A stretch of 64,000 nt of DNA, from the NCBI RefSeq assembly GCF_039941015.1, contig NZ_JBDVFI010000094.1; one strand, written 5' to 3'. The DNA is from Sedimentitalea sp039941015. GTDB taxonomy: Bacteria > Pseudomonadota > Alphaproteobacteria > Rhodobacterales > Rhodobacteraceae. Made by a program: the position numbers and the translations under genes. Numbering within the stretch: the first letter of the stretch is position 1; the number at the start of each line of letters is the position of its first letter. The notes under the pieces are model-generated. The model had not been told where the DNA came from. It was given only the letters and a program-made list of their open reading frames with translations, and did not search any database. Below, piece after piece: positions 53,159 through 62,234 of the stretch.

Positions 53159-54481
53159 ATGAGGAAACGCAATTCTATCAGGGTCTTGATGGCGAGTGCC
53201 GCCATTCTGACCGTGGCCGACTCGGCCATCGCTTCGGATTGGGGCAGCTTTGATGGCGCCACGGTCGAGGCGAAGCTCATCGGCGGTCAGCAATACGAGG
53301 CGCTGTATGGCCGCATTGCGGACTGGGAGGCCGCAACCGGTGCAACCGTCAACATCATCTCAAAGAAAAGCCACTTTGAGATCGACAAAGAAATCAAATC
53401 AGACATGGCAGCGGGCACCACCAACTGGTGCGTGGGGTCCAACCATTCGTCATTCGCCCCCCAGTACGAAGGTCTGTATGTCGATCTGAATGGGCTTGTC
53501 CCCGAAGAAACGATTGCCGAATTCGTACCGGGGAACATCAAGGCATCCACTGTCGACGGTGAGCTTTTGATGCTGCCGCGCGCGCAATTCGATGTTTCAG
53601 TCCTGTATTACCTCAAGTCGAATTACGAAGACGCCGACAAGGCTGCGGCATTCAAGGCCGAATACGGCTATGATCTGGCCGTCCCGGAAACCTGGGAGCA
53701 GGTCAAGGATCAGGCGATCTTTTTTGCCGACCCGCCGAACTTTTACGGCACGCAATACGCCGGCAAGGACGAAGCGATCGTCGGTCGTTTCTACGAGATG
53801 GTCGTGGCCGAGGGTGGCAATTATCTGGATGAAGACAAAAAGCCGATCTTCAATTCCGAGGCCGGTCAACGTGCCCTGCAATGGTTTGTAGACCTCTATG
53901 ATGCCAAGGCCGTTCCGGCTGGCACAACCTCATACGTCTGGGACGATCTCGGGCAGGGTTTTGCAAGCGGGACAGTCGCGCTGAACCTTGACTGGCCGGG
54001 TTGGGCCGGGTTCTTCAACGATCCTGAATCGTCAAAGGCCGCTGGAAACGTGGGTGTCGCAATCCAGCCGATGGGATCAGCCACCCGCACGGGCTGGTCG
54101 GGCCATCATGGGTTTTCGGTCACCAACGATTGTGAAAACAAAGAGGCCGCAGTGTCACTGGTCAAATTCCTGACCAGCGAAGAAAGCCAACTTGCCGAAA
54201 GTTCCGGTGGGTCCTTGCCAACCCGGTCAGCGGTTTGGGCGGCAAATGTCGAGGCCGCACAGGCGGGTGATGATGCCTACCGCGCCGAAGCGCTTGCGGC
54301 GTTTGCGGCCGGTGCCGAATATGCCTTTGCCGTTCCGCCGATCCCGGAATGGGGCGAAACCACCAACATCGTGTTTCCGGAACTTCAAGCCGCGATTGTC
54401 GGTGACAAGACCGTCAAGGAAGCACTGGATGACGCCGCCGCCGAGGTGGACGAACTGATGCGCGAGTCCGGCTATTACTAG
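53159..54481 (+). CDS. ABC transporter substrate-binding protein, sugar (family 1)
   Basis: A 440-residue periplasmic sugar-binding protein of the MalE/UgpB type. The Sec signal peptide covers about residues 1-22 (RVLMASAAILTVADSAIA). The mature protein has the expected two-lobe layout: QYEALYGRIADWEAATGATVNI near 42, ETWEQVKDQAIFFADPPNFYGTQYAGK near 180, and a C-terminal lobe from about 290. It delivers a mono- or oligosaccharide, probably L-fucose-related, to the permeases downstream. A GC-rich hairpin follows the stop. Confidence 0.9.
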   Translation: MRKRNSIRVLMASAAILTVADSAIASDWGSFDGATVEAKLIGGQQYEALYGRIADWEAATGATVNIISKKSHFEIDKEIKSDMAAGTTNWCVGSNHSSFAPQYEGLYVDLNGLVPEETIAEFVPGNIKASTVDGELLMLPRAQFDVSVLYYLKSNYEDADKAAAFKAEYGYDLAVPETWEQVKDQAIFFADPPNFYGTQYAGKDEAIVGRFYEMVVAEGGNYLDEDKKPIFNSEAGQRALQWFVDLYDAKAVPAGTTSYVWDDLGQGFASGTVALNLDWPGWAGFFNDPESSKAAGNVGVAIQPMGSATRTGWSGHHGFSVTNDCENKEAAVSLVKFLTSEESQLAESSGGSLPTRSAVWAANVEAAQAGDDAYRAEALAAFAAGAEYAFAVPPIPEWGETTNIVFPELQAAIVGDKTVKEALDDAAAEVDELMRESGYY

Positions 54482-54496
54482 GCCACATATCGTGAC

Positions 54497-54519
54497 GGGG
54501 GCGGGCCTGCCCTGCCCCC
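54497..54519 (+). other. Intercistronic hairpin between sugar-binding-protein and permease genes
   Basis: GGGGGCGGG pairs with CCCTGCCCCC (9 bp including one G-U) around a 5-base loop, 15 bases after the stop codon and without a U-tract. Same position as in the two peptide-type importer operons of this window. Confidence 0.5.
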
Positions 54520-54552
54520 ATACGCCGCCGCGAACTTGCCAATAGGTGCATC

Positions 54553-55446
54553 ATGATCCGCCGCCGCTTGCCCGAGTGGTTTGTCCTTCTGTTGCCTGCG
54601 ATCATCGTAATCGCCGCAGTCGTGCTGATCCCTCTCATCTTTTCGCTGTATTCGAGCTTTACGCCGTACAAGCTGACGCGCCCCTCGACTTTGTGGAAGT
54701 GGGTTGGCACGTACAATTATGAAAAGATCCTGACGGACGCAAAATTCTGGGCGGCCTTCGGGCGCACCGTGCTGTTCCTGACCATCGTCCTGAACGTGGA
54801 ACTGCTCCTTGGTCTTGGTATCGCACTCTTGATGAACAAGGTGACATGGGGGCAGCGCACGTTGCGGACGATCCTGATGTTCCCGATGATGTTCTCGCCG
54901 ATCCTCGTGGGGTTTCAGTTCAAGTTCATCTTTAACGACAACATCGGTCTGGTGAACAACGTGCTGCAATCGCTGGGGTTCAACGCCGCGTTGCCGTGGC
55001 TGGTTGACGGCAAGCTGGCCATGTTCTCGATCATGTTCGCCGAGATCTGGATGAGCACCTCGGTCTTTGCAATCCTGATCCTTGCGGGCCTTTTTGCCAT
55101 GCCGCGCGATCCGCTTGAGGCAGCCAAGGTCGATGGCTGCACCCCCTGGCAGACATTTCGACACATCACGCTGCCGTTTCTGATGCCATTTATCTATATC
55201 GCAATGACGATCCGCAGTCTTGATGTGGCGCGGGCCTATGACATCGTACAGATCATGACAGGCGGTGGCCCCGCACGTCGCACAGAACTCTTGTGGACGT
55301 TGATGAGCCGCACCGGCTATGTCGATGCCCGCATGGGGCTGGCCAATGCGATGGGCTATGTCTCGATCATCCTGTCAATTCTCTTTACCATCTATTTCTT
55401 CCGCAAACTCAGCGCCGCGCGCGCCGAAATCGGCATGGCGGGGTAA
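54553..55446 (+). CDS. ABC transporter permease, MalF-like
   Basis: A 297-residue permease with six predicted helices, starting with LLPAIIVIAAVVLIPLIFSLYSSF near residues 12-35. The EAA loop is DPLEAAKVDGCTPWQTFRHITLPFLMP near 185-212. GGGPARRTELL lies near residue 240. It forms the channel with the MalG-like subunit, encoded five bases downstream. Confidence 0.92.
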   Translation: MIRRRLPEWFVLLLPAIIVIAAVVLIPLIFSLYSSFTPYKLTRPSTLWKWVGTYNYEKILTDAKFWAAFGRTVLFLTIVLNVELLLGLGIALLMNKVTWGQRTLRTILMFPMMFSPILVGFQFKFIFNDNIGLVNNVLQSLGFNAALPWLVDGKLAMFSIMFAEIWMSTSVFAILILAGLFAMPRDPLEAAKVDGCTPWQTFRHITLPFLMPFIYIAMTIRSLDVARAYDIVQIMTGGGPARRTELLWTLMSRTGYVDARMGLANAMGYVSIILSILFTIYFFRKLSAARAEIGMAG

Positions 55447-55451
55447 GTCAC

Positions 55452-56315
55452 ATGGATAGCAATCTCGCCCATCGCAACCGCAAGCGCGCCCTGAAAATCC
55501 TTCATTTCATTGCGCTTTTCCTGACTATGACGATCATCTGCATTCCCGGCCTCTGGATCGTGTTGAACTCGTTTCGCCCAACGGTCGAGATCATGGCCAA
55601 ACCGCCGGTCTGGAACCCCTCCTTCACACTGGACCACTATCGCGCCATGTTCGGCGGCGCCGGTGAAGGCGGTGTTCCGGTGTTCGCCTATTTCCGAAAC
55701 TCGCTGATCGTTTCGGTCACATCGACCCTGATTGCCATTCTGATCGGCATGTCGGGCGGCTATGCCTTTGCGCGCTATCGGTTCAAGGGCAAGTCGGGTT
55801 ATTTCGTCGGCTTGATGTTGTTTCGGGCGGTTCCCGGTGTTGCGCTCTCCCTGCCCTTGTTCATCGTTTTTGCCCGCGTCGGCATCATCGACACGCATTT
55901 CGGACTGATACTGGCCTATGTGGCGATGAACGTGCCGTTTACTATCTGGCTTACCGACGGATTTTTCCGACAAATCCCAAAGGAATTGCACGAGGCGGCC
56001 GAGATCGACGGTTGCACCCGCTGGCAGGCCTTTTGGCGGGTCGAATTTCCGGTGGCGCGGTCGGGTGTTGCCTCGGCTGCGATCTTTGCGTTCCTGACGT
56101 CATGGAATGAATTTGCACTGGCCTCGCAGCTCACCCGTTCGGTCGGCTCCAAGACGATGCCCGTGGGGCTGTTGGACTTTACCGCAGAGTTCACGATCAA
56201 TTGGGGCGGCATGTGTGCGCTCGCGGTCCTGATGATCGTCCCCGCCCTGATCCTGACCTTCATCGTACAAAAACACCTGATTGCCGGTCTCACGTTCGGC
56301 GGCGTCAAAGGATAA
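55452..56315 (+). CDS. ABC transporter permease, MalG-like
   Basis: A 287-residue permease. The first helix is near residues 16-38, followed by the LNSFRPTVEIMAKPPVWNPSF periplasmic segment. The EAA loop is IPKELHEAAEIDGCTRWQAFWRVEFPVARSG near 175-205. The ATG at 55452 is preferred; the open frame continues upstream to 55293 but that part overlaps the MalF-like gene. The ATPase gene starts four bases after its stop. Confidence 0.92.
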   Translation: MDSNLAHRNRKRALKILHFIALFLTMTIICIPGLWIVLNSFRPTVEIMAKPPVWNPSFTLDHYRAMFGGAGEGGVPVFAYFRNSLIVSVTSTLIAILIGMSGGYAFARYRFKGKSGYFVGLMLFRAVPGVALSLPLFIVFARVGIIDTHFGLILAYVAMNVPFTIWLTDGFFRQIPKELHEAAEIDGCTRWQAFWRVEFPVARSGVASAAIFAFLTSWNEFALASQLTRSVGSKTMPVGLLDFTAEFTINWGGMCALAVLMIVPALILTFIVQKHLIAGLTFGGVKG

Positions 56316-56319
56316 CGAT

Positions 56320-57414
56320 ATGACCGAAGTAAACCTTTCAAACGTCGTGAAAAATTACGGCAAGTTTCGCGCGGTGCACGGCATTGATCTGGATATCCAG
56401 GATGGTGAATTTGTCGTGTTGGTTGGCCCATCGGGCTGTGGGAAATCAACGACGCTCAGAATGATCGCCGGTCTCGAAGGGATCTCTGATGGCGAGATCA
56501 GCATCGGTGGCCGTGTCGTCAACGACCTGCCCCCGCGCGAACGCAACATCTCTATGGTGTTCCAGAACTACGCGCTTTATCCGCATATGACGGTGCGTGA
56601 AAACCTCGGGTTCTCCCTGAAGATCGCCAAGGCCGACGCATCAAAAATCGACACTGCCGTAACAGAAGCCGCCGAGATCCTCGGCCTGAATGAGCTGATG
56701 GACCGCAAACCCGCCGAGCTTTCGGGCGGGCAACGACAACGGGTCGCCATGGGCCGTGCCATCGTGCGCCATCCGGATGTGTTTCTCTTTGACGAGCCGC
56801 TTTCAAACCTGGATGCCAAGCTGCGCACGCAGATGAGAGTGGAGATTAAGAAACTCCATCAACGTGTTGGCAACACTATTATTTACGTAACTCACGATCA
56901 GGTCGAAGCGATGACATTGGCCGACAGGATCGTGCTGATGCGTGACGGGCATATCGTGCAGGTCGGCACCCCGCTTGAGCTCTTCAACGCGCCGGTCAGC
57001 ACCTTTGTCGCGACCTTCATCGGCTCGCCTCCGATGAACCTAATCGATGGCACTGTTACGGATGCCGACACGATCAGCCTGTCCGGTGGGCTGGTTGTTC
57101 CGGTCCCTGTCGGCGCACGCGGTCTGGTCAACTTGGGTCAAAAAATTCAGCTTGGCTTTCGGGCGGACAATCTGATGCCCGAAGGTCATTCGGTGCAGGA
57201 AGACGGCGAAAAGACCGCGCTGGATCTGACCGTAACGTTGACAGAACCACTGGGCACTGAGACCTTGCTCTTTACCGATGTTGCGGGCACCGAGGTGCAG
57301 GCCAAGATGCTCAACCCGCGCCCTGTGCAGCCGGGCGAAACGCTGAAATTCCATCTGATGCTGGACAAATGCCATGTGTTTGATGCCGCCAGTTCAGACG
57401 CGATCCGGAGGTAG
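56320..57414 (+). CDS. ABC transporter ATP-binding protein, UgpC/MsmX-like
   Basis: A 364-residue sugar-importer ATPase. Walker A is GPSGCGKST near residue 37, signature LSGGQRQRVAMGRAI near 133, Walker B VFLFDEPLSNLD and the switch VTHDQVEAMTLADRI near 190-204. The C-terminal TOBE/regulatory domain runs from about 235 to 360. It energises the MalF/MalG-like channel. The enolase-superfamily gene starts three bases later. Confidence 0.93.
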   Translation: MTEVNLSNVVKNYGKFRAVHGIDLDIQDGEFVVLVGPSGCGKSTTLRMIAGLEGISDGEISIGGRVVNDLPPRERNISMVFQNYALYPHMTVRENLGFSLKIAKADASKIDTAVTEAAEILGLNELMDRKPAELSGGQRQRVAMGRAIVRHPDVFLFDEPLSNLDAKLRTQMRVEIKKLHQRVGNTIIYVTHDQVEAMTLADRIVLMRDGHIVQVGTPLELFNAPVSTFVATFIGSPPMNLIDGTVTDADTISLSGGLVVPVPVGARGLVNLGQKIQLGFRADNLMPEGHSVQEDGEKTALDLTVTLTEPLGTETLLFTDVAGTEVQAKMLNPRPVQPGETLKFHLMLDKCHVFDAASSDAIRR

Positions 57415-57417
57415 AAT

Positions 57418-58530
57418 ATGGCCAAGATCACGCGCGTAGAACTTCAGATGATCGAGCTTGTTCCCAAGGTAAAACGGGTCGACGCCATCCAGACATTTGT
57501 CAGTCAGGAAACGCCGTTTGTCACGATCTACGACAGCGACGGAGCCATCGGAACCGGGTACAGCTATACAATCGGCACCGGTGGCCCGTCGGTCATGGCG
57601 CTGTTGGAGCATACGCTTGCCCCCGCCCTGATCGGGCAAGACGCCGACAGGATCGAAGGCATTTGGCGCTATCTGCTGTTCAAGACCCATGCAACGGCGG
57701 TCGGCGCGATCACCTCTCTGGCGCTCGCCGCGATCGATACGGCACTGTGGGACCTAAAGTGCAAAAAGGCGGGCCTGCCGCTCTGGAAAGCCGCCGGAGG
57801 ATCGCGCGAACACATCCCGCTCTACACCACCGAGGGCGGCTGGCTGCACCTCGAAACGCAGGCTTTGGTCAGCGACGCGCTCGAGATGCAGGAACGGGGC
57901 TTTCGCGGTTCCAAGATCAAGATCGGCTGCGAGCATATCAGCCAGGACGCCAAGCGGCTGGAAGCCGTGCGCGCCGCCGTTGGTGACAGTTACGAAATCA
58001 TGACAGACGGCAATCAGGGGTTCACCCTGTCCGAGGCAATCCGTCGGGCGCGATTGCTTGAAGAATACGGCATCGGCTGGTTCGAGGAACCCATGCCAGC
58101 GGATGACGTGACGGCCCATGTCGAACTGTCGCGACGAACCTCGGTGCCGATTGCCGTTGGCGAAAGCATGTATTCCATGAGCCAGTTCAAGGATTATCTG
58201 CAACATGGTGCGGCATCCATCGTACAGGTCGACGTGGCGCGGATTGGCGGCATTACACCATGGCTCAAGGTGGCGCATCTGTCAGAGGCGTTCAATGTCA
58301 TGGTCTGCCCGCACTTTCTAATGGAGCTGCATTTGTCACTGGTGTGCGCAGTGCCAAATGCAAAATGGCTCGAATACATCCCGCAGCTTGACAGCGTCAC
58401 CAATGCACCCATGCAGATCACTGATGGCGTGGCCATTCCATCGCAGGAACCCGGTCTCGGTATCGACTGGGACAAGGACGCCATCGCCGCCAAATCGCTG
58501 ATGTTCGCCACGATCGACGGAGAGACCTGA
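57418..58530 (+). CDS. Enolase-superfamily acid-sugar dehydratase/racemase (MR/MLE group)
   Basis: A 370-residue enzyme with the enolase-superfamily (beta/alpha)7 barrel. The KxK pair is in GSKIKIG near residue 164, metal ligands come from MTDGNQG near 196, WFEEPMP near 222 and AVGES near 247, and the candidate acid/base His is in CPHFLMELH near 301. It is similar in layout to mandelate racemase, L-talarate/galactarate dehydratase and 3-hydroxyproline dehydratase-type enzymes. Being distinct from the fuconate dehydratase two genes downstream, it may act on a second aldonate. Its stop overlaps the mutarotase start (TGATG). Confidence 0.85.
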   Translation: MAKITRVELQMIELVPKVKRVDAIQTFVSQETPFVTIYDSDGAIGTGYSYTIGTGGPSVMALLEHTLAPALIGQDADRIEGIWRYLLFKTHATAVGAITSLALAAIDTALWDLKCKKAGLPLWKAAGGSREHIPLYTTEGGWLHLETQALVSDALEMQERGFRGSKIKIGCEHISQDAKRLEAVRAAVGDSYEIMTDGNQGFTLSEAIRRARLLEEYGIGWFEEPMPADDVTAHVELSRRTSVPIAVGESMYSMSQFKDYLQHGAASIVQVDVARIGGITPWLKVAHLSEAFNVMVCPHFLMELHLSLVCAVPNAKWLEYIPQLDSVTNAPMQITDGVAIPSQEPGLGIDWDKDAIAAKSLMFATIDGET

Positions 58531-58859
58531 TGCAACGCATGGGTATGGTGATCGGGATCAAGCCCGACATGATCGAGAGCTATAAACGCTTGCACGCCGC
58601 AGTCTGGCCCGACGTTCTGGCGCAAATCGCGCACAGCAACATCCGCAACTACACCATCTTTCTGCGAGAGCCGGAGAATATGCTGTTTGGGTATTGGGAA
58701 TATCACGGCACGGATTTTGACGGTGACATGGTACGCATGGCCGAAGATCCCAGAACCCGCGAATGGTGGGCCCACACCGACCCCTGTCAATCACCACTGG
58801 CCAGCCGCAAGGACGGCGAGCAATGGGCGATGATGCAAGAAGTCTTTCACACGGATTGA
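58530..58859 (+). CDS. L-rhamnose/L-fucose mutarotase (RhaM family)
   Basis: A 109-residue dimeric mutarotase of the RhaM family, a ferredoxin-like alpha/beta barrel. Conserved features are RLHAAVWPDVLAQI near residue 20 (the catalytic His), IRNYTIFL near 38, LFGYWEYHG near 52 and REWWAHTDPCQ near 76 (Trp pair and substrate contacts). It speeds alpha/beta anomer exchange so the dehydrogenase receives the right form. The context fits L-fucose, L-rhamnose or L-galactose. Confidence 0.9.
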   Translation: MQRMGMVIGIKPDMIESYKRLHAAVWPDVLAQIAHSNIRNYTIFLREPENMLFGYWEYHGTDFDGDMVRMAEDPRTREWWAHTDPCQSPLASRKDGEQWAMMQEVFHTD

Positions 58860-58918
58860 AACATGACTCAGAATAATGGCCGGTTGAGCCATCAAAAGAC
58901 ACGCGAGGTTGCGTGCTG

Positions 58919-60226
58919 ATGACACGCATTACAGGTCTGACGACGCATGATCTGCGGTTTCCCACATCCGAGTCACTGGATGGGTCGGACGCGATGAACC
59001 CTGATCCGGACTATTCCGCGGCCTATGTGGTGCTGGAAACCGACGGGCCGCACCGGGGGCATGGACTGACATTCACCATCGGGCGTGGCAACGAAATCTG
59101 CATCGCGGCGATCAAGGCCACGCGCCACCTTCTGATCGGGCTGGACCTCGACTGGATTTGCGAGGACATGGGACGTTTCTGGCGCCATGTCACCGGCGAC
59201 AGCCAGTTGCGCTGGATCGGACCTGACAAGGGCGCGATCCATCTGGCGGCGGGCGCGGTGGTGAATGCGGTTTGGGACCTTTGGGCCAAGGAAGCGGGCA
59301 AACCAGTCTGGCAACTTGTCGCGGAGATGTCGCCCGAAGAGATCCTGAAGCTGATCGACTTTCGCTATCTGACCGACGTGTTGAGCAAGACCGAGGCCCT
59401 GGACATTCTGCGCGCCGGTGAACAGGGCAAGGCCGACCGAATCGCCAAACTGAAATCCGAGGGCTATCCCTGCTATACGACCTCCGCAGGGTGGCTGGGT
59501 TATCCGGACGAAAAGCTGCGCCGCCTTTGCCGGGAGGCCAAAGAGGCCGGTTTTACCCACACCAAGTTCAAGGTGGGCCGCGATCTGCAAGACGATATTC
59601 GCCGTCTGACCATCGCCCGTGAAGAACTGGGCGAGGACATGAACATCATGATTGACGCCAATCAGGTCTGGGAGGTCGATCAGGCCATCGACTGGGTCAA
59701 GGAACTGGCGTTTGCCCGCCCCTTTTTCATCGAGGAACCCACCAGCCCCGACGATATTCTGGGCCACGCCAAAATCCGGCAAGGCGTCGCGCCGATCAAG
59801 GTCGCAACCGGTGAGATGTGTCAGAACCGGATCATGTTCAAACAGTTCATCGCCGCCGGTGCCATCGATATCGTTCAGATCGATGCCTGCCGCATGGGCG
59901 GTCTGAACGAGGTTTTAGCCGTGATGTTGATCGCGGCGAAATACGACCTTCCGGTCTGGCCTCATGCCGGGGGCGTGGGGCTTTGCGAATATGTCCAGCA
60001 CATGTCGATGATCGACTACGTCGCGATTTCGCGCGAAAAGGACGACAAACGGATCGAATTTGTCGATCACCTGCACGAGCATTTTGTCGATCCCTGCAAT
60101 GTCGAGAACGGCGCCTATCGCGCGCCGCAAGCGGCGGGTTTTTCTATCGAAATGAAGGCCACCTCGATTGCAGCCTATGAATTTCGCGAAGCAAAGCCCG
60201 AATTGAACCCCAAGGAGCCGGCGTGA
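58919..60226 (+). CDS. L-fuconate dehydratase
   Basis: A 435-residue enolase-superfamily dehydratase. The N-terminus has the family's distinctive LRFPTSESLDGSDAMNPDPDYSAAYVVLE and HGLTFTIGRGNEICIAAI. Catalytic Lys is in FKVGRD near residue 218, metal ligands in MIDANQVWEV near 245 (Asp), FIEEPTSPDD near 273 (Glu), and ATGEM near 300. The His in WPHAGGVGLCE near 350 is the second base. It dehydrates L-fuconate to 2-keto-3-deoxy-L-fuconate. The ATG at 58919 matches the MTRI start of relatives; the GTG at 58913 is an alternative. It overlaps the reductase start (TGATG). Confidence 0.92.
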   Translation: MTRITGLTTHDLRFPTSESLDGSDAMNPDPDYSAAYVVLETDGPHRGHGLTFTIGRGNEICIAAIKATRHLLIGLDLDWICEDMGRFWRHVTGDSQLRWIGPDKGAIHLAAGAVVNAVWDLWAKEAGKPVWQLVAEMSPEEILKLIDFRYLTDVLSKTEALDILRAGEQGKADRIAKLKSEGYPCYTTSAGWLGYPDEKLRRLCREAKEAGFTHTKFKVGRDLQDDIRRLTIAREELGEDMNIMIDANQVWEVDQAIDWVKELAFARPFFIEEPTSPDDILGHAKIRQGVAPIKVATGEMCQNRIMFKQFIAAGAIDIVQIDACRMGGLNEVLAVMLIAAKYDLPVWPHAGGVGLCEYVQHMSMIDYVAISREKDDKRIEFVDHLHEHFVDPCNVENGAYRAPQAAGFSIEMKATSIAAYEFREAKPELNPKEPA

Positions 60227-61191
60227 TGCGTTTGAACAGAATCGGAAACACCGACGTCAAAGTCACCGAAATCTCATTCGGCTGCGCCAGCATCGGCAAT
60301 CTCTACCGCGCGGCGACAGATCAGGCGGCGCAGGATGTGCTGCAATACGCGTGGGACGCGGGCATCCGCTACTTTGACACGGCACCACGCTATGGTCGTG
60401 GATTGTCCGAGCAGCGTCTGGGGCAGTTTCTCTCGCATATGCCGCGCGACAGTTTCGTTGTCTCGACCAAAGTCGGGCGTATTCTGTCACCGGGCGCGCC
60501 GATAAAAGAGGCGGACGGGTTTGTCGATCCGCTTCCCAATGCTGTGCGCCATGATTATTCGGGCGACGGTCTCGAAGCGTCACTGGAACACAGCCTCGGG
60601 CTGATGCAGACCACATATGCCGATATCGTTTTTGTGCATGACATCGGCACTTACACCCACGGCGCGGACAATGCCGCGCATATGGAGGCCTTTCTGGGGT
60701 CAGGATACGAGCGTCTGGTGCGCCTAAAAGAGCAAGGCAAGATCCGGGCGTTCGGGCTGGGTGTGAACGAGAATCAGATCTGCATGGATGTGATGGACCA
60801 CGGCCCCATCGACGTCATTCTGCTCGCCGGTCGATTGACCCTGCTTGACCGCAGCGCCGAACAGGAATTGACGGCTCGATGCCGCGCGCAGGGCACGAGC
60901 CTTGTTCTCGGAGGGGTGTTCAACTCGGGAATACTCGCGACTGGTGTGGTTGACGGCGCGACCTATGATTACGAACCAGCCTCGCCCGAAATCATCAAAC
61001 AGGTCGCGGTGTTACAAGAAAAAGCCGGTCAGCTTGGCCTGCCCCTGGCCACAGCCGCCCTGCATTTTGCGCGTCGGCATGAGCTTACAGCATCGGTGCT
61101 GTTGGGGACAGCAAAGGTTTCGTCGCTACAGCGGAATTTTGCGGCACTGAACACATCGGTTCCTGCGGAGTTTGATCAACACTTTGCATGA
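60226..61191 (+). CDS. Aldo/keto reductase, D-threo-aldose 1-dehydrogenase / L-fucose dehydrogenase-like
   Basis: A 321-residue aldo/keto reductase. The active-site Asp/Tyr are in AGIRYFDTAPRYGRGLSEQRLG near residue 43-65, the catalytic Lys in VVSTKVGR near 85 and the His in DIVFVHDIGTYTH near 132. The closest described relatives oxidise L-fucose, D-arabinose or L-galactose at C1 to the lactone. It is the first step of the pathway lactone, aldonate, 2-keto-3-deoxyaldonate encoded with the fuconolactonase and fuconate dehydratase. An in-frame GTG at 60223 is an alternative start. Last gene of the operon. Confidence 0.88.
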   Translation: MRLNRIGNTDVKVTEISFGCASIGNLYRAATDQAAQDVLQYAWDAGIRYFDTAPRYGRGLSEQRLGQFLSHMPRDSFVVSTKVGRILSPGAPIKEADGFVDPLPNAVRHDYSGDGLEASLEHSLGLMQTTYADIVFVHDIGTYTHGADNAAHMEAFLGSGYERLVRLKEQGKIRAFGLGVNENQICMDVMDHGPIDVILLAGRLTLLDRSAEQELTARCRAQGTSLVLGGVFNSGILATGVVDGATYDYEPASPEIIKQVAVLQEKAGQLGLPLATAALHFARRHELTASVLLGTAKVSSLQRNFAALNTSVPAEFDQHFA

Positions 61192-61277
61192 GGGCTCGCA
61201 AAGCGATGGCGCTTTGCACAATGATTAAATATCAAACGCTGTCACGTGTCGGGATTTCACTTTGTCGCGTTGTTCCG

Positions 61278-62215
61278 TCAGCAGAGAGAGCAGCAATGGG
61301 CAACAATCAGCGCGGCGAGAACCCGGAACATGTGATGCAGACCAACAAACGCAGAGTCGGTATTGACGGCAACCGCGATCAGCGACATTTCCGCAAGACC
61401 ACCGGGTGCATAGGCCAGCAACAGCGCCAACGGGTCCCAGCCGGTGATCGTCACGACCAGCATGGCGACACCACTCGCGACGGCGATCTGAATTGTAACA
61501 ACAGTGACGGCCAACCCCAATGACTATGCCAGCGCCGCCGGCGTTGTCCCGGCGAACCGGCTGCTCACGTTGATGCCGATAAAGATCTGGACCAGCACGG
61601 TGACAAAGTCTGGCATGGCAAATGTGGCAATCCCGCTCAGATGCAGCTGGCCGCCCACACACATCTGAGCAAGGACCAGCGGCGCAGGCACGCGCGTGAA
61701 CCGATGGGCCAGTGGCCCGGGCGCGCCGGTCTTTCGCCATCCAATCTGAACCAACCGAGAAGGAAGGGCATCACCAAGATCGTCAGCGCGATGCGCAGGG
61801 CATGCACGATGGACACACGGGTTTCATCCGTTCAGGCCTTGTCAGCAAGAAGGATCATCTCGGCGACCCCGCCGGGAATGGCACACAGAACGGCCGATAG
61901 TTTCTCAAAACCGCCAATCCTGCGCAGCGCCACATAGCCAACCACAAACATGATCGCGAGCGCCAATAATAGACACAGGAGCGTCGTCCACAAGTCGGGG
62001 AACCACTGGACCAATTGCAACGTGATCGCGGCGCCCAGCATAGTCCCGACCAGGGTCCGGACGATCTGTTGAGCACTGCGGGGCAATTTGACCGGAACCT
62101 TGGCCAGCGAGGCGACCGTAGCTGCCAGCATCGCGTCGATTATCCACGCCAACGGCATGCCGCTCAGCGACAAAAGCCAAACGCCGCCAGCCCGATCGTG
62201 AGAACGGCGGGTCCG
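61278..62215 (-). pseudogene. AbrB-family membrane transporter, disrupted
   Basis: On the minus strand the 5' part reads TIGLAAFG, a one-base shift near 62172, then LSGMPLAWIIDAML and AIPGGVAEMILLADKA. A TGA follows (61832-61834), after which VHALRIALTILVMPFLLGW continues in frame. A second frame gives FAMPDFVTVLVQIFIGINVS, a TAG (61524-61526) and then GLAVTVVTIQIA and AYAPGGLAEMSLIAVAVN. The two GG-AEM motifs are the paired halves of AbrB (ammonia monooxygenase-like) proteins of about 350 residues. At least two stops and two shifts make it inactive. Confidence 0.8.
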
Positions 62216-62234
62216 AATTATGCAGTCGCGATGT

